From Protula sp. h YS-2021 (lineage: Eukaryota; Annelida; Polychaeta; Sabellida; Serpulidae): 64,000 nucleotides of DNA. The notes under the pieces are model-generated. The model had not been told where the DNA came from and made no database searches. It saw only the letters and a program-made list of their open reading frames with translations. Position numbers and translations under genes: made by a program. Below, one piece after another: positions 40,476-53,501 of this stretch; the stretch's first letter is position 1, and every line of letters starts with the position of its first letter. Location of the stretch: NCBI GenBank assembly GCA_949752745.1, contig OX457027.1:15305916-15369915 (forward strand), given 5' to 3'.

Positions 40476-41400
40476 CAAAGTAAAGAATAAATCGTATGCA
40501 CTGTTGCATATAAGCCCTGTTGAAATCGCACGACCTAAAAAGCAGCATCGCAAATTTGAGTTGGAATCATTGGAGATTTTTTTCACTTAAACACTTAAAA
40601 TAAATAGCCCGTTTCTGTCGGGATCTGAGCTGCAGACTTTTGTCTTGAGTCCTTCGTTCTATTCCTTCTGTTCATACTCAATTTAAATTAACTTTTATTG
40701 TAAAGGCATCGATCTATTGACTTAGGGTTTCCAGCTTCATCTCGTCCAAAAGTGGTTATATCTTTTTTGTCTCCTCCTTGTCTCGGACGAGTATCAGACA
40801 ATGATAAAGGGTCATCGATAAAATCAGGTGATATTTTACTTTTCTAGAAAAAGTCAATACTCCGATACAGCAATAACATGAATCTTGCACAGATACCCAA
40901 AGATTTTTTCATATTGAAATTTTTGTTCTGCATGAAAAACCACATCAACTTTTCTATCAGATGTTACCAACCTGGGCTTTTTAGACACCACTTTTAAATG
41001 CGAATGGAATCGTATATGACATGACGTAATAACAACTTTGGAAACACGCTGGAAATAGCTGCCAGGTCTTCAAAATTCAGTAGGCCTTTTTTCATCATTA
41101 TATGAAGAAAAATATGGACGAAAAATCGGGATAACCTACAACATTAGTAAATACTAAATAGTAAACACTGATTAGTAAGCAATATGTGTATAATTGAATC
41201 AATGTCCTATTGGTTTATTTTATCGCAAATTTTAATACTGAATTGTGTTTTTATTTACTGTGTTAGTTTTGAGATTCCCGTGCTTTATACGTATAGAGAT
41301 GGTCAAAAATGGTGCATAAAATAATTCCGTTTGATGAGTTTCTGAGGAGTTTATTTGAGAAAGAGGAGTTTCTTGTTTGCGCATCATATTGGGAGGGGAA
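40476..41400. other. AT-rich intergenic DNA
   Basis: No gene or RNA recognised. Confidence 0.35.
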
Positions 41401-41401
41401 C

Positions 41402-41934
41402 AGGACAATTCCCCCCCAGACAATTCCCCCCCAGTCAATTCCCCCCCGACAATTCCCCCCCGAACAATTCCCCCCGTAGGACAATTCCCCCCGAGGACTA
41501 TTCCCCCCCCCCCACTTAATTTTTTTTTTTACTTTGAATGCCAAAACAAAAATAAAAATAAAATAAAAAAATAAAATCAAAAATGCAAAATTCTTCTGTC
41601 TGGAACGAAAGTCTTTTCTGCCATTTAAAACCTGATGTTGTCGACAATTCCACGCAAATAGTCAACAATCTGTCGGTTTTCGAAGTCGCGGACTATTTGA
41701 CGAACGCGCTGTGCGGAGTTGGCGTACTGGCGACGTGGTGGCTCTGGCAGGCGGCCACCCATAATTTGACCAGGTGCACCCCGAACATTGGAGCGGATCC
41801 GACCGATGTACCCCAATGACCCCGAACATTGGAGCGGATCCGACCGATGTACCCCAATGGCCCTGAGGTGGTCAACTTAAAGTTCATTGGTTTGGATGGA
41901 AGATAAGAATTAGAAGATAAAAGGGCAATAATTT

Positions 41935-42012
<78 letters not shown>

Positions 42013-42192
42013 GAGAGAGAGGGAGAGAGACAGACAGAAAAAATACAAAGAAAAGAAAAAATAAGAAAAATAAAAATGAATTGGGGGGGAATAGTCCTCG
42101 GGGGGAATTGTCCTACGGGGGGAATTGTTCGGGGGGGAATTGTCGGGGGGGGGAGTTGTCTGGGGGGGAGTTGTCTGGGGGGGAATTGTCCT
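41402..42192. mobile_element. Inverted-repeat element with (GACAATTCCCCCCC)n arms
   Basis: The left arm 41402-41515 is a run of 13-17 bp units AGGACAATTCCCCCC. The right arm 42081-42192 is its reverse complement, ending GGGGGGAATTGTCCT. The outermost nine bases AGGACAATT match exactly at both ends. The interior has a 45-bp tandem duplication at 41777-41865 (GAACATTGGAGCGGATCCGA) and a GA microsatellite. No transposase recognised. Confidence 0.6.
41942..42035. repeat. (GA)n microsatellite
   Basis: Nearly pure AG run inside the inverted-repeat element. Confidence 0.97.
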
Positions 42193-42759
42193 AGACCCAT
42201 TGGGAGACCCAAAACTCGTCAGCTTAAGGACGTTCACACGTCTGGAAAGGGTCAAAATGTCAGTGTGAGATCCCCGTAATCTGTTAATCACTCGCATTTT
42301 TAATACAGAACAATGATAAAGCGTAGTGCTGATACTAATAAACAATATGAGCTGATTCATCGGTTCTTGCCTTTTATGTCATAAATCCGAATTTGTTGAG
42401 GCGTGTCAGCGAAGCGTATAGATACAATTGGTCTTGTAATGATTGTTCTTGTCACGTGACTGAACCAGAACTAACGCTTGTTACTCACACACTATGCTAT
42501 AGGCCCTGTGTAGTTACTCACAAACTATGATATAGTTCCTGTATGACAGAATTTTTTTTCCATAAAACATTACACAGATGACTTTCAGGCTACATCACAG
42601 AGGTTCCGCTTATAGGCTCACTGTGAACCGGACTGTTGGTGGTTTAAAATTATGTAAAGCTAAGTTATAAAGATAGCAACGTTTTTGTCACCACACGTCT
42701 TCAAAGCATTTTTCATTTGTGTTAAATACGAGCCCTTTTGCCAGGAGTAAAAGCTTCTC

Positions 42760-44055
42760 ATTTTACATCACATTTTACTTCTTATGAGAGCCGTGTGCAA
42801 AATAAAACATTTCTAGAAAAGTTTTTTTAACTTGACAAATACGATTCAGAAGTAAACAATACTTCCCAAATAAAAATGTTTTTACAGTTGATTATTTAGC
42901 ACATTGGAGTAATTAATCATATTCCTGAATACCTTGTATACTTGTTAAATTTTTTATTCACATTCGAATCAGAGCATTTAGCTGCAAAGTATGATATAAA
43001 ATCTCTCACGAATTTATTTACATAGACGCCTATAGATTCTACTTCGTTTCGACTGATCATATACAGCTTCAATTCATATGTAGGGTTTGGGTAACAGATT
43101 CAAGTTATCTCACATTTGAAATACAAACATAATATAATCTTATTCACACTTCTGTTTTAAAAGATGGAGAACATTTAGTTGTTTTTATTGAAAATAATTT
43201 GACTTCTTGCCAAATACTGTTTCCTAAAAGATTTTACTTTTCATTTCTGAAGTCTTCTCAGACTTAACATTTGAGAAGTTAACCTCTTGCAAAAGGTCTC
43301 TACTGTAAAAAAAAAAGACCTCCGACCCCTCCCCCACTCCCCCGTCTGCAGAAAAGTTTTGCATTCCGAGGTGGCTTTTGATGTTGAATAGCTCAGTATC
43401 TTGTTTTGAGCAAATACTAAGTGATCTTTAAGCTCCAGTTCTTGTCCAGTAGAGTTAAATTATTGCATACGACCACGGATTTCCAACAACTTCATATATA
43501 CATCTTCCATCTTTTTGCAAAATGAGACTTTTGAAAAGATTTACATCCGAAAAAACGACCAAGAAGTAAATCATAACTTCTCGAGTAATGTGTTTTACAA
43601 TTGCCCATTTAGCTATATGCGTGTATTTGATCACGTCCCTAAATCCCTGGCATATATGCTTTTTCACATTTGAAAAGACGTTATAATATGCATGTTTTTC
43701 GACTTCTCAAAAGCACAGCTATTCCAGTTCAAGTTTTTGGGGGGCCAGGGGTGGGTGATAACTGACTCATTTTTGGAATAAGAACATTAAATATATTCAA
43801 ATTCATATTTCTGTTTAAAAGGATAGACGATATCTGCTCGTATTTTTTATTGAAAATAAATTTTACTTCTTTAAAAACATATTTTGCAAAAGGCAACCCA
43901 TTTTAAAGTCTTCTCGGACGAAAGTCCACTGATTTTAGAAGCCTCTGCGGACGGGGGACTACAGATCTTAGAAACATTTTTGGACAAAAGACTACCCATT
44001 TGAGAGGCCTTCTCAGACAAAAAGTGAAAAGTTACCTGCAAGATAAAGGGCTCTG
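42760..44055. repeat. Diverged ~0.7-kb tandem duplication
   Basis: Landmarks recur 660-710 bp apart: AGAAGTAAACAATACTT (42849) with AGAAGTAAATCATAACTT (43562); ATTGAAAATAATTTGACTTCT (43187) with ATTGAAAATAAATTTTACTTCT (43849). Indels are frequent. No coding. Confidence 0.5.
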
Positions 44056-44716
44056 TTGTATCTTCCCCTAACCCTATATGTAATTATTGTACAAGAATTA
44101 ATATACAAGAACTCAGCATGTTCTGTAGACGTCTCAACTCCCCCAACACCCACCCCACCCTATACGATGTACTAATTGTAACCAATTACATCATCTCTCT
44201 TTCGTGACATCCAGGGACTTGGTGAACTGATAAATTAATAAGATATTCTCTATTTGATGATTAATTTATTGTGACGAGTTTGTCAAAACATTGCCTTTTC
44301 GACCAATGAGAAAAAGCATGCTTAAAGTCATTTACTACTCAATATTTCACGAAGAGTATCTGATTGGTATAATAAATAAATGAATATTTGATACAATAAA
44401 CAGCGTTTAAAAACCATAACTGTGCTTTCTTAACTTACTTATTTTTGTCGCTGTTTGGCCTGGAAACATCAAGGAATAGCTGAAAATTTCTGATGGAACA
44501 TGATCGGTATCTGTAACATTGTCAAAGTTTTTCAGGTTCATCAAAAATTCATACACAGTGAATATATAACTGGTTTAGATAATGCATGGGCTCTTGCAAG
44601 TCGTTTCGTCGCATAACGGTGAGAGATCTCATACAGTGGGTTGTCTGTCCCTCTACCGTAGACCTATTGATATGCACAATACTCTGCCTGGACAACCGAC
44701 ATGCAGACACGGCCAC

Positions 44717-44850
44717 ATGGACTTGTTGCTGACGATACTAAGTGGGCAGTGCAGGAAATGATAATGTGGTGTTAGATGTTTATATGGACTTGTTGCTGAC
44801 GATACTAAGTGGGCAGTGCAGGAAATGATAATGTGGTGTTAGATGTTTAT
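44717..44850. repeat. Perfect 67-bp tandem duplication
   Basis: ATGGACTTGTTGCTGACGAT... to ...TTAGATGTTTAT occurs twice in a row with no visible difference, so it is recent, or kept identical by conversion or assembly. Confidence 0.93.
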
Positions 44851-45595
44851 ATTTCAGTAAGATTTTAGTAACAATAACAAGAGTACAGTGCTGGTATCAG
44901 CACGGAGACCGTATCAATCTTTACATTATATTTTTCTTGTTTACAAATAGTTATTTGATTTCTTTCCTACAAAAACGATTAGATTGTCACCCTTTTGTGT
45001 TGTTTCATGGTCATTTTAAAGAGTGTGGTCTTCTTGAGTCATTTTCATTTTTCAAGGTTGGAAGTGGGCTTGGAAACTCCAAAATTTCACATTTTGTTAA
45101 GATACACGACACTTTTTCAAACACTTCCTGGCCGTCAAGGAAGTGGATTATGGTCACTTTATATGATTTTTCAAGGTTGCCAGCGAAAAGGGAATAATGA
45201 AACTAAAAAGAAAAAAATTACTTATACAGCCTGTTGCATGTATGATCTTATACTAATAAAGAGATTCTACACATAACGGGACGAGTGTTTACCCCTAAAT
45301 GTGATTATTTTTGTGATTTCTGTCAACTTACAGAGTCTTGTTTGAAACTGGATTATTATAAGCTTGATATTTTGATGGATTTACGGCAGGCATCTTGTGA
45401 AAACTTTTCAGCAAGACAAAAGGGCCGAATACCAAATTCACAGAAATGATCCCTAGGGCTTTGGCCAAATTCTTCTCGGGATACCCTTATTGGCTTATTG
45501 CATTAAGTTATATAAGGCAAGACTTTTGCAATTAAAATGTCATTTTGGCGCCTGTGTTGAAAGTTGCGTTTAAAATATTTTATTGCCTTTCATGT
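44851..45595. other. Intergenic DNA without genes
   Basis: Two overlapping short frames at 44937-45276 have no motifs. Confidence 0.35.
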
Positions 45596-45596
45596 G

Positions 45597-45880
45597 CAGC
45601 AGTGTGATGAATGTATAGCAGTGCGTTGAAATGTATAGCAGTGTGTTGATAAATAAAGCAGTGTGTTGAAATGTATAGCAGTGTGTTGATGAATAAAGCA
45701 GTGTGTTCAAATGTATGGCAATGTGATGAAATGTATAGCAGTGTGTTGATAAATAAAGCAGTGTGTTGTTATGTATAGCAATGTATTGATATGTAGAACA
45801 GTGTGTTTAGATGTTAAGCAGTGTGTTGAGATGTTTAGCCGCGTGTGGCAATGTACAACAGTGTGTGGCAATATCTTGAA
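45597..45880. repeat. 20-bp minisatellite, about 14 copies
   Basis: Unit AGCAGTGTGTTGAAATGTAT. Confidence 0.92.
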
Positions 45881-47495
45881 ATGACCTGGTTATTTTTGCA
45901 GTACTCTTCCCCGATTTGCTATCTAAACCTCCCTGTTGGTGACTGATGTGTGATTTACTTCGTCTGCATTCGACAAGTTCTATGTTAACTTTTCAACACT
46001 GTTTAATTCTTAACCGTTTAATTTTCTTTTTTTTATTTTTCATTTTTTACGTATACGTAATTTTGTCGTAAGTCTCCTAATTTACGGCCTTATAGTTAGG
46101 CGTAATTTGTACAGCGGCCAAAATCGGCGTTGATAGAGCCTGTGTATTCGAGAGGCATTCATACATAGAGCACGTATTAAAAGGCATTTTTGTATATTTC
46201 CGGCTCCTTCTAAGTAGAGAACCTTTTTGCTTTGATATTACGTCATTTATTCAACAGTCCTGTTAAACAACATTAAATGCAGTGGGGAAGAGGGGAGCTG
46301 GGCATTTGTTACCTATGATCCCAAAGACTTCACCTGCCCTTTTAAAGGCACACTTGCTATAGTTTTTTTTTACAGTAAAGACTTGTTTGCTACTATTTTG
46401 GTGTTAAGAACACTCTAGATAAATAATTAAATACTTCATCTAAAATTACTCAATACGCTTCCATATGGGAATAATAAGAGAACATTGATTTTTCAATTCT
46501 CAAGATTACCAGTGCGATCTTGCATTTCACATTACCAGCAGGTTTTCCCCTCCTCGGCCCGTCCGCTTCCATTGCAGTAAGTGGCAGGGCTGCTGTACCT
46601 TCAATACCCGTCAACTGAGTTAAACGGTGAAATATGTTTTCTAGTGTACACCTCTGCGTACATTGTCAGAACTTTTCAGAAATACTGTTCGAAAGCATTT
46701 ATTATCTACTTTTTTACGGTTGACAGGCTCTTGTATATCACTGCTGGCCAATGAACATCGTAGTAGTTGAATATCAATTGTTTTCCCTAAACAAAGTAAG
46801 AAAGTAAACAAGTTATCTCAGTTGACCTGGATTACTTAGCTAGATCTGGAGAATCCCAGATCTGAGCTAAATTAATTCGGGCTTACGTTAACCCCGACAA
46901 ATATCGAGAAATGCTTGAGTGCGATCTGGCTTACTTCGTGTGACCCCCCTTCCTGTTTGTAGTTAACTGAAACAAAGACCGATGTTTTAGCAACAAACCA
47001 TGTCCGATAGCACTGGCAGACTTCATAGCATTGTCCCCAAAAGCCTGGCATACGTCATCAGGTCTATGTAAGTCCATTTCCGGCGAAAATATAACTTTCG
47101 AGAATTCTCAGAGTGGACATAATTCCAAGGTGGTCTTTTGTAAAAAGGTACCGTCGAAAACTCCTCTTATTTCTAGCTGGACTGTGGTGCTCTTATCCAT
47201 GGATTTAGCGTCTACATGTCTACAGGATTGTTGAGAAAAGTAGTAGTTTTATTAGACGTAATCGTGACTGTAGCAGCTTTACAATTCAAGTTGATTAAAT
47301 TTTTATGACGAATTTGCACTAAAGTTTTCGGAGATACAACTTGTACTGCAATGTCAATAAAAACTTAAAATCAAAATTCTGCCAAAAAATGAGAAAATAG
47401 AAAATTTTATTCCATTAATTTTTGGCCACGTGTTTTAAATTTTTACTTTAAGGACAGCAGATGTTGATGAAGAGAATTTTCTGTGTAACGACAAT
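45881..47495. other. AT-rich intergenic DNA
   Basis: No feature supported. Confidence 0.35.
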
Positions 47496-47499
47496 GCTT

Positions 47500-48115
47500 A
47501 TTTATGTCTTCTGCATGCAAGTGTTCTCTACATATTTATTCTTCTGCATACTAGTATTTTCTGTGTACTACTGTTTTCTGACTACTGGTGCTTTCTGTAT
47601 ACTAGTACTTCCTGCATGCTGGAAATTTCTCCACACCATAGCTTTCTGTATACTTTTGCTTTCTACATACTTGTGCTTTCTACAAAACAGTGATTTCTGC
47701 ATGCTAGCGATTTCTGCATATTAGTTTTTTTCTGTATACTAGTGCTTCCTGTAAATTGGTATTCTAGGCATGTCAATGCTCTCCGCGTGCTCTTGCTGTC
47801 TGCACACTAGAACTTTCTATATACTAGTGCTTTCTGCACACTGGGGTTTTCTGTACACCAGTGTTCTCTGCTGCTGGTACTTTCTGCATACTGGTACTTT
47901 CTGCATACTGGTACTTTCTGCATACTGGTGCTTTCTGCATACTGGTACTTTCTACATACTGGTACTTTCTGCATACTGGTACTTTCTACATACTGGTACT
48001 TTCTACATACTGGTACTTTCTGCATACTTTCTGCATACTGGTACTTTGTACATACTGGTACTTTCTGCATACTGCTACTTTCAACATACTGGTACTTTCT
48101 GCATACTAGTGCTTT
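47500..48115. repeat. 17-bp minisatellite, ~35 units
   Basis: Unit ACTTTCTGCATACTGGT, degenerate on the left and regular from ~47870. It opens all three plus frames with similar peptides, as expected for a 17-bp period. Confidence 0.93.
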
Positions 48116-48965
48116 CACCCGTGATTTCTGTGTGCTATTGCTTCTTACATGTGTTCTCTGTCTCAGTGGTTACATTTTAGCATCAAATGTTTGTATATCC
48201 TTGAAAAAAATAATGAGAATTTAAAAAAAACGCAGGGTAAAAGCGTTAAGCTGGTCACAGGTGGTAATCACAACAAACAACGCCTGATAAACGAGCTCCC
48301 GAGATAAGAACTAAGTAACAAAAGTCGTTACAGTCGTAAGAAAGGGCGAGTTACATGGGATGTGTAGATCGGAGTCGGATAGCAGCACCTGGTGTCGTTG
48401 ACAGTGCGGAGATCGCGTGTTGCTCGATACATCTAGTCCACTGTGTTTTTTTTTACGCTTGCACTTGCGATTCTTAAAAGCTATGCTTTATTTCCAGCTG
48501 TTTTGTGTGATAACAGGTTTGGATATTGTGATGGCGTAACGTGGTGAGGCCTCCCGTCCTCATTTGCTGGGCTTGTTGCGTTGAAACTTAGTATTTCCCA
48601 ATTTTAAGCCCCTCAGTTCCCCTCGTCCCTCAGTGACAGAAGAACGTCGAAGTGTTGTACTGTTAAACAAGGGAGAAAACAGGGACGGCAAGTGGCAGCG
48701 TAAAGAGTACAAGAGTAAAAAGACATTCACAATTAACGCACATCGCGCACGTGGCCATTTCCACACTTCAGGGCAGTGAGTGGTACACGATGACCTGAAC
48801 CATTTGATAAGGGCAAAGAATTCTGATAACATGAGAAGTGAATCAACACGAGAGTTTTGCACGATATTCTTTATTCTTTTACTGTCCATGATAAATCGGG
48901 CAGACATGGTCTCACAAAAATGGTCGGCGATCAAGATAAAGATATGTAACTCTAGATATGTAGCA
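48116..48965. other. Intergenic DNA without recognised genes
   Basis: A 136-codon minus frame at 48970-48560 has no family features and no splice support. Confidence 0.35.
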
Positions 48966-48969
48966 ATCA

Positions 48970-49190
48970 TGTTTTATGTCACAGGATAGATTTCTTTTTA
49001 CATAGAAGTCATAGTAGTCATACTCGCATGTCACAGGATAGATTTCTAGCCATAGAGTAGTCACAGCAGTCATATTCGTATGTCTCAGGATAGATATCTA
49101 ATCATACAGAAGTCATAGTGGTTGTAGTCGTATGTAACAGAGTAGTCATGGCAACCACACTGGTATGTCACAAGACAGCCTTTGTTAAGA
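48970..49190. repeat. ~55-bp degenerate tandem repeat, about 4 copies
   Basis: Units with ATGTCACAGGATAGATTTCT and AGTCATAGTAGTCATACTCG. Confidence 0.75.
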
Positions 49191-50655
49191 CATCGTTCAT
49201 TACAGCACTGACAATAGTTTGATTATCACATGTTTGAACAAGGTGTTATTATAATACTATTGGCATGTCATGAAGGTGATGTGTCCTTCCTTGTGCCAAT
49301 TTTATCATTAGTAGGAACTGTCAAAAATTTTGCGTATAGCGAGGAGTGTGGAGATTTACCAGGATAATTTAATTTTTAAAAAGCACAAACGTACAAACAA
49401 TTAAAAAAGTCAATTTAGTAAAAGTTAATTGCCTAATTACAAAGCAATTTCTTGAATGTCATGAAATATTATCCAAAAGGTTTTTAACTAGGAAGTAATA
49501 ATGTGTTGTGTTTGGATTTTAACGCCTTTAAACATTGTTTCAGAGCATTGGTAATTTGCCTGTTAAAACCTCGAGTTATAGCGGTCTTTTTAAAGAAAAA
49601 ATATATTGTGGTAACGGAAATTGAATTTTTTTCAGAGGTTTCTTATAAATGACATCAACATTATTTTCGCTTATTCGCTGTGCAGTTCTGAAGGAACAGT
49701 CTTCCAGGGTCGCAATTTTCTTTCTTTATTTTGATCTGATTTAATTCATTTGCCTTCTTCATAAGTCACAGATTGCCCCCTTTTTCCAACGCACCTACTT
49801 TTTTCTTCACTTCTTTCATATCTGTTGCTATTTGCAATGAAATCTCAAGGATCCATAACCAAGCTTCAAAAGTTGGAATTTTATCCATTTAAGATAATCA
49901 GTAAGCCTATTGGCCAGAAAGAATGTCAAATTTGTTTCTACCGGAATTACCAGTCTTATTTTTGTTCTTTGAATGCTTAGAAGTTTTGTCAGGCAAGGAA
50001 TTGTATAGAGTTAGTATATTATCCACGCTTTCACCAAATATACCGCGAATAATCGATGTCTTTTTATGAGGTCAGAGGCTGAGTGAAAACGGCGCCGATT
50101 ATTTACAGCAAATTTGAATAGATGTTGGATTAGCAACGATCTGTAGACGCTTTTTTTGCTTTCGTAACGTTAAATCTTTTGTAAGTTGGTTGTGACTTAT
50201 TTCTGCCACAGATCAATGTCTTTAACATCGTTGGTTCAAATTCACATTTTATCCAATTAAAATGGATTTTTTTTTGTCTTTTACAAATGCTGTAGCTGTA
50301 CAGTTGCATGCAACCGACGCTTGAAAAGTATCATTTTTATCATTCCTATCTTTTCTCGCCCGTAGTAGCATAGAACTGGACGTTTCTTAACTTAGTGAGG
50401 GAGCTCCGATTCTTGAAAGAATTTCGTTAGTTGCCCTGTGCTCCCCTCGTGGGTGACTGACCCATTTACTCCCCAGATGTCATTTCGAACCCTCGCCCCA
50501 CCCCACCCCTGACGTGGGACCCAGAGGTAGGGTATCAAAATCGAGATAGGGCATCAAAACTTTCTATGGATGCTTTGGAGCTAAGAGCTGTGTGTACAAC
50601 AGGTAAAAGTGTATGAAACTAAAGCTCTAAAAACCGTAAAAATCGAGAAAAAACA
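49191..50655. other. AT-rich intergenic DNA
   Basis: No feature supported. Confidence 0.35.
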
Positions 50656-50659
50656 ATGA

Positions 50660-51020
50660 TTCTTGCCCGTGCACTCCAAAAGAGTCCGTGATTATTTTAG
50701 TAGTTACGCCGATAGCAGCCGCCATTCCACTGTGCGATGCTCCCAAAGACCGTTAGTTGTGGAGCCATCATCGCGGATGTCTGCACGACAAGCCGCTCCG
50801 TGCTGGGGTCTCCACGATGGCTGCGTCTCCATCCCCTGTGCTGCGGGTGCAACGCCCCCATCGTGGCCTCCCCAACCGCGGTTGTTGGTGTCGCGGCCTC
50901 GCTGGCTCGCCCTCGGCTAAGACAGAAATATAACCGTTGCTTTTACTGTTTCTCTGCCCTGCTGGGCCATTATCACAATGTACCTGCAGTGCTGCTAGTA
51001 ACATCACGGCCATCTTGACA
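50660..51020. other. GC/CpG-rich patch
   Basis: Clearly richer in GC and CpG than its surroundings. Open on both strands for 80-93 codons with no recognisable protein. Contains imperfect inverted motifs CCACGATGG and CATCGTGG. It could be a promoter-type island or a decayed exon. Confidence 0.4.
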
Positions 51021-51124
51021 CGTGATCATTTAACACCGAAAATTCAAGTTTACATTATTAGAGTACAAGATAATGGGCTGTGACGTCAGTGTACTATGGC
51101 CTTACACCGGCTTAGCGCATTTTA

Positions 51125-51685
51125 TTACTGACGTGATGCGTCGTTAGAGTCTCCTGTTATACGTTCGACAATCCTTGCACTATTTTTAGTCACTGAACAA
51201 TAAGGTGTGGGGCTATTCACTGTTGTTTGCTTCTGCCCTCGTCCTTTGGCAGGGTTTGATGCTTTGGCGCCACGTCGGGCCCGCGCCTTGCAACAAGGAT
51301 TAGGCATTACGATAAGGGTGCCTGATGTCAGCATTTTAATACGACTAATTTCGTCAACAATGAGCGGTGATTGGCAAAGATTAGTGACTAAATCTCTGGT
51401 AAAGTCCTGGAGATAGAATGTAATGAAGCTATTGGGAAGCTGAAGATACCGTCCATTGTCGCCCCTGTGGTGACTTTGGGTGGTGACTTTGGGTGGGCAT
51501 GTCAGTTGCCTAATCGCAAAGGGTGGACGTTTAGTTGATCCCGCACTCATAACCAGTGACCACCGTCCTGTGCAGATAGGTGTAGACGATAGCTGTTCAC
51601 ATATATCTGTGTACGTGAATGAGACAAGCAGCCGTTTCTGCCCCTTCGGCCAGATCACCTCTGTTGTCTCTACGTACTTGCACAA
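51125..51685 (-). CDS. Unidentified 186-codon open frame
   Basis: Longest non-repetitive frame apart from the GTPase exon. It includes WPKGQKRLLVSFTYTDICEQ, CTGRWSLVMSAGSTKRPPFA and a basic stretch CKARARRGAKASNPAKGRGQ, with nine cysteines spread along it, and ends SNDASRQ. A 12-bp duplication CCCAAAGTCACC lies in its middle. I recognise no family. Plus-strand frames across the same region are also open, so coding status and strand are uncertain. Confidence 0.3.
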   Translation of the reverse strand: MCKYVETTEVIWPKGQKRLLVSFTYTDICEQLSSTPICTGRWSLVMSAGSTKRPPFAIRQLTCPPKVTTQSHHRGDNGRYLQLPNSFITFYLQDFTRDLVTNLCQSPLIVDEISRIKMLTSGTLIVMPNPCCKARARRGAKASNPAKGRGQKQTTVNSPTPYCSVTKNSARIVERITGDSNDASRQ

Positions 51686-51689
51686 TGTA

Positions 51690-52475
51690 ACTAACCATCG
51701 GGTACAGTAAGCTCTCGATGAGTCCCCCCATTGTTTACTTCTGCATTACTCAGTGCTTTGAGGGATATCTCAGAGAATATGCCTTTGCCGTGTGTTATAA
51801 TATGCGTTTTACGCTAAAAAGGCTTCGAAGTAGCACTTTGGTGTTCTTCTTCAAACATATGATTTGTATTCAGAACGTTAACCTATACTTAGATGGTATT
51901 ATCCTTCGGTTCTGAGGCACTATGTACTGAGGTGGTCTGATTCTGCAGTTTGGGTAATGTTGTCATTTGCACAATTTCAAGTGTAGTTTGAGTTTATTTT
52001 GACTTTGTAGCGCTATGTACCTGTTGACATCCCAACAGAGTTATCGATTTAGAAAAGAACCGCGAGGATATCTCAACATCATTAACGTCACTATCAAGTC
52101 AATTCTATTGTGTTAAGTGCAATGAACAACTGGTACTCATCAGCACAAATGCCATAATGCAGAAGCCGTGTTTGTTGTCGCCAAAACCAAGTCGATCTTT
52201 CGGGTTCTTTATCGGGAGTTCCGTTTGTCATGTCAGCTTTTTGTTACCAGTCGCTGCTGATGTCCTTTCAAGCGGTTATGTCTTACCATGTTATAACACA
52301 GTTCGCCTTTGAATAGAGGCTATAGGGCAAGATGTATGTTTGCTAAAAGAACAAAAAACTGCTTAAACTGAAGAACCAACCAGCAAGTACGCAATGTTAG
52401 AAAATTCGACCCTCACATGTATGAAGAAATGCGTTGGGTAAATTTCTAGGCATCAATCCAATCCCGGGATCCAGT
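51690..52475. other. Intergenic DNA without genes
   Basis: Nothing recognisable. Confidence 0.35.
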
Positions 52476-52479
52476 CCTC

Positions 52480-53030
52480 CGTGTGTCTGTTGTGTATGTG
52501 CTTCATGGACGTCCCCTTAACGTGTGCAGGTTGTGTATGTGCTTTATGGACGACCCCTTAACGTGTGCAGGTTGTGTATGTGCTTTATGGACGACCCCTT
52601 AACTTATGTGTGTTATGCATGTGCTTAAGGACGAGCCCTTTATGTGTGTATGTTGTGCATGTACTTTTATGAACGACCCCTTAACGTGTGCAGGTTGTGT
52701 ATGTGCTTTATGGACGACTCCTTAATGTTTGTACGTTGTGTAGGTGCTTTATAGACGTATGTCTGTTGTATGTGTGCTTTATGGACGACCCCTTAACTTA
52801 TATTTGTTATGCATGCGCTTTATGGACGACCCCTTTATGCGTGTTTGTTGTGCCTTTATAGACGACCCCTTAACGTGTGTATATCGTGTATGTGCTTTAT
52901 AAACCACCCCTTAACTTACAATATTTGAGGTGTTCGGTTTTTTTTCTTTTGGACGACTCCTTAATTTACAGTATCTGAGGTGTTCGTTGTTATGGACAAC
53001 CCCTTAATTTACTTAATTTGCTGTATCTGA
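52480..53030. repeat. ~41-bp minisatellite, about 12 copies
   Basis: Unit GTGTGCAGGTTGTGTATGTG then CTTTATGGACGACCCCTTAAC; degenerates rightward. Confidence 0.88.
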
Positions 53031-53414
53031 GACGTTCATTATTGCACTCGTTTTTTATAATGCTATTATTTACCACTCATTCAGCTGTAGGCAGAACTGC
53101 CCAATCATCATCCAAGGTCTTCAGGTTTTGTTTGTGGCTGCGCTCTGAAGGCTAAGGGGAGCATGCTAAATATCTTAAATTGACAGAAAGATTTCTGGTA
53201 TCCTTGTGTAGTACTGGTGGGTTGTAACAAAACAAATAACGAAAGAAGGGTTCCGGTGTTTGCAGTTCTGGTTCCCGGAAATTATGTTCTGCAAAACGAT
53301 TTCCCAAACCAACAAAAATTTAGGATGCTAAGTGAAAAACCGCCTCCTTTATTTGAGTCAGCTTGACAAACATAATTTGAGTAGTATCTATATCCGTCAA
53401 ACGTATCCTGAACC

Positions 53415-53460
53415 ACCGAGAGAGACAGAGGAGAGAGTGAGGGAAAGAGAGAGAATGGGG

Positions 53461-53501
<41 letters not shown>

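Noticed and set aside
47461..48224. Overlapping Tyr/Phe/Leu-rich frames in three frames
   Set aside because: A 17-bp period makes all frames read similarly; no gene.
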